From contig NZ_BCUD01000008.1 in NCBI RefSeq assembly GCF_001591105.1, positions 62,001 to 126,000 on the forward strand: a DNA stretch of 64,000 bases. The letters are read 5' to 3'. Positions 63,224-64,000 of the stretch are shown here, piece after piece; position 1 is the stretch's first letter, and each line of letters begins with the position of its first letter. Position numbers and translations under genes: made by a program. This DNA is from Vibrio nereis NBRC 15637 (GTDB lineage Bacteria; Pseudomonadota; Gammaproteobacteria; Enterobacterales; Vibrionaceae). Below the pieces are notes generated by a model. The model did not search any database and had not been told where the DNA came from. It worked only from the letters and a program-made list of their open reading frames with translations.

Positions 63224-63994
63224 TCAAAAACCTTTAAATAGCTCAGCACGGTGATAGGCTAGATAGCGCTTATGCTCTGCGGCAATATTGCAAGACATAC
63301 TCTCATCTAAACCTATCACTTTTGGTGACTCTAACTGGCTAGAGATCATTACTTTACCTTGATCGTTAAAGGAGATAAAACCAAGATCGAATGCTTTATC
63401 TAGGTTTGCGAGCAGCAAAAGGCCATTAAATTTGTCTAAACGTTCTTCATTATTAGAGTCTCGCCAAGGCTTAATATGTGATGCCAATAACAGCTGAGTA
63501 TTACGATATCCTGTCACAGCGCAGCCGCCCCACATCTGGATCAGCTTGGTTCTAAAACCTCCCTGCCCCATTCTCGTCTTCACTAGTATGCTTTTTTCTG
63601 TTTCCGATAAAGTCTTATCGGTCATCACTTGTTTGATATCTGCGTTTATATCTATTTGGGATAAGTCAGCGAGGAACTTATGGTAATGAGACAAAGCGGC
63701 GCTATACATCCCTTTTCCTTTTGTGTCTCGGATTTGGAATTGCTCTAGCTTTCTTGCCTTCTCTTCGTAACTGATGAACTTACGATATGAGTTAATATCA
63801 GTTAGAGGTTGCTCAAGCTCCCCCGAATCCATCAACCAGTTTGAGATAGAACCTTTGATTGCACCGAGATAGTTGCTCGCGGTTTTCTCCGATTTACCAA
63901 TATCTACCAACCATTGGTAGTACAGGCTAGCCAAATCAGACAAGTTTGATACCAACGCTTCTTTCAGCTCATTCGCAATAATGTAGCTCTTCAT
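63224..63994 (-). CDS. HNH endonuclease-domain protein
   Basis: A 256-residue protein. The C-terminal HNH domain (about 145-240) has GGCAVTGYRNTQLLLASHIKPWRDSNNEERLDKFNGLLLLANLDKAFDLGFISFND, the HNH_2 pattern (HIKPW ... NGLLL) seen in restriction-type nucleases. The N-terminal part (DLASLYYQWLVDIGKSEKTASNYLGAIKGSISNWL) resembles the core-binding helices of tyrosine recombinases. The ATG at 63994 is six bases from the window edge; a longer start outside cannot be ruled out. No methyltransferase or second nuclease subunit is in the window. Confidence 0.8.
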   Translation of the reverse strand: MKSYIIANELKEALVSNLSDLASLYYQWLVDIGKSEKTASNYLGAIKGSISNWLMDSGELEQPLTDINSYRKFISYEEKARKLEQFQIRDTKGKGMYSAALSHYHKFLADLSQIDINADIKQVMTDKTLSETEKSILVKTRMGQGGFRTKLIQMWGGCAVTGYRNTQLLLASHIKPWRDSNNEERLDKFNGLLLLANLDKAFDLGFISFNDQGKVMISSQLESPKVIGLDESMSCNIAAEHKRYLAYHRAELFKGF

Positions 63995-64000
63995 GTAATC

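Noticed and set aside
1..64000. tRNA, rRNA, insertion sequences, prophage genes
   Set aside because: No cloverleaf, ribosomal RNA, transposase or terminal inverted repeats with target duplications were seen while reading both strands; a tool-based scan could still find a short element.

Overview
The window looks like chromosomal DNA of a marine gammaproteobacterium, most likely a Vibrio. The evidence is the biotin locus next to htpX, FabV as enoyl-ACP reductase, an OmpU-like porin, the priC-rsmS pair and a short FadE paralogue behind a TetR gene. Nearly all of it is ordinary chromosomal coding sequence. I saw no tRNA, rRNA, CRISPR array, insertion sequence or integron.

Region by region. (1) 1-4573, minus: a membrane-lipid modification operon (NTF2-like, SDR, FAD amine oxidase, DUF1365, cyclopropane-fatty-acid synthase, start of DUF2878). 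Its upstream region carries repeated TGTACA boxes like those of light/MerR (LitR)-controlled operons. (2) 4751-11240: htpX, a 53-aa conserved-looking small gene, bioBFCD and divergent bioA around a BirA-type operator. (3) 11308-20551: DUF2057 protein, porin, dinG, priC-rsmS-roxA, an OmpA lipoprotein, xthA, fabV. (4) 20736-25042: a TetR-fadE unit with PsrA-like and FadR-like boxes, an orphan terminator, and an ACC-deaminase-like enzyme. (5) 25126-33521: a TRAP-TAXI transporter with L-2-hydroxyglutarate oxidase downstream. It sits behind a textbook sigma-54 promoter, three upstream palindromes and a divergent DctB/DctD-like two-component pair. (6) 33597-40732: a Tat-exported PhoD phosphatase with a Pho-box-like site, then a YbtP/YbtQ-like ABC pair and a divergent AraC regulator around a Fur-type box. 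(7) 40788-44349: creBCD. (8) 44617-50825: small hypothetical genes, a zinc-ribbon gene whose 5' region holds an 8-bp tandem repeat of 11.75 copies, LysE exporter, GNAT acetyltransferase, peroxiredoxin, peptide deformylase, DUF3297. (9) 51005-63165: a C-P lyase operon phnGHIJKLMNP ending in a 2-aminoethylphosphonate-type binding protein, with a divergent LysR gene and the matching ATPase and fused permease. (10) 63224-63994: an HNH endonuclease-like protein.

How it fits together: several loci are complete nutrient modules with transporter, enzyme and regulator side by side (phosphonate, the predicted TAXI/L-2-hydroxyglutarate locus, the iron-regulated ABC pair). The least explained parts are the substrate of the sigma-54 TRAP locus, the 8-bp repeat before the zinc-ribbon gene, the receptor-less iron-type ABC pair, and the regulation of a phn operon that lacks phnCDE, phnF and phnO.

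Functional names come from recognising protein motifs and gene order by eye. No similarity search was run. Start codons were chosen from ribosome-binding sites, operon overlaps and family lengths.
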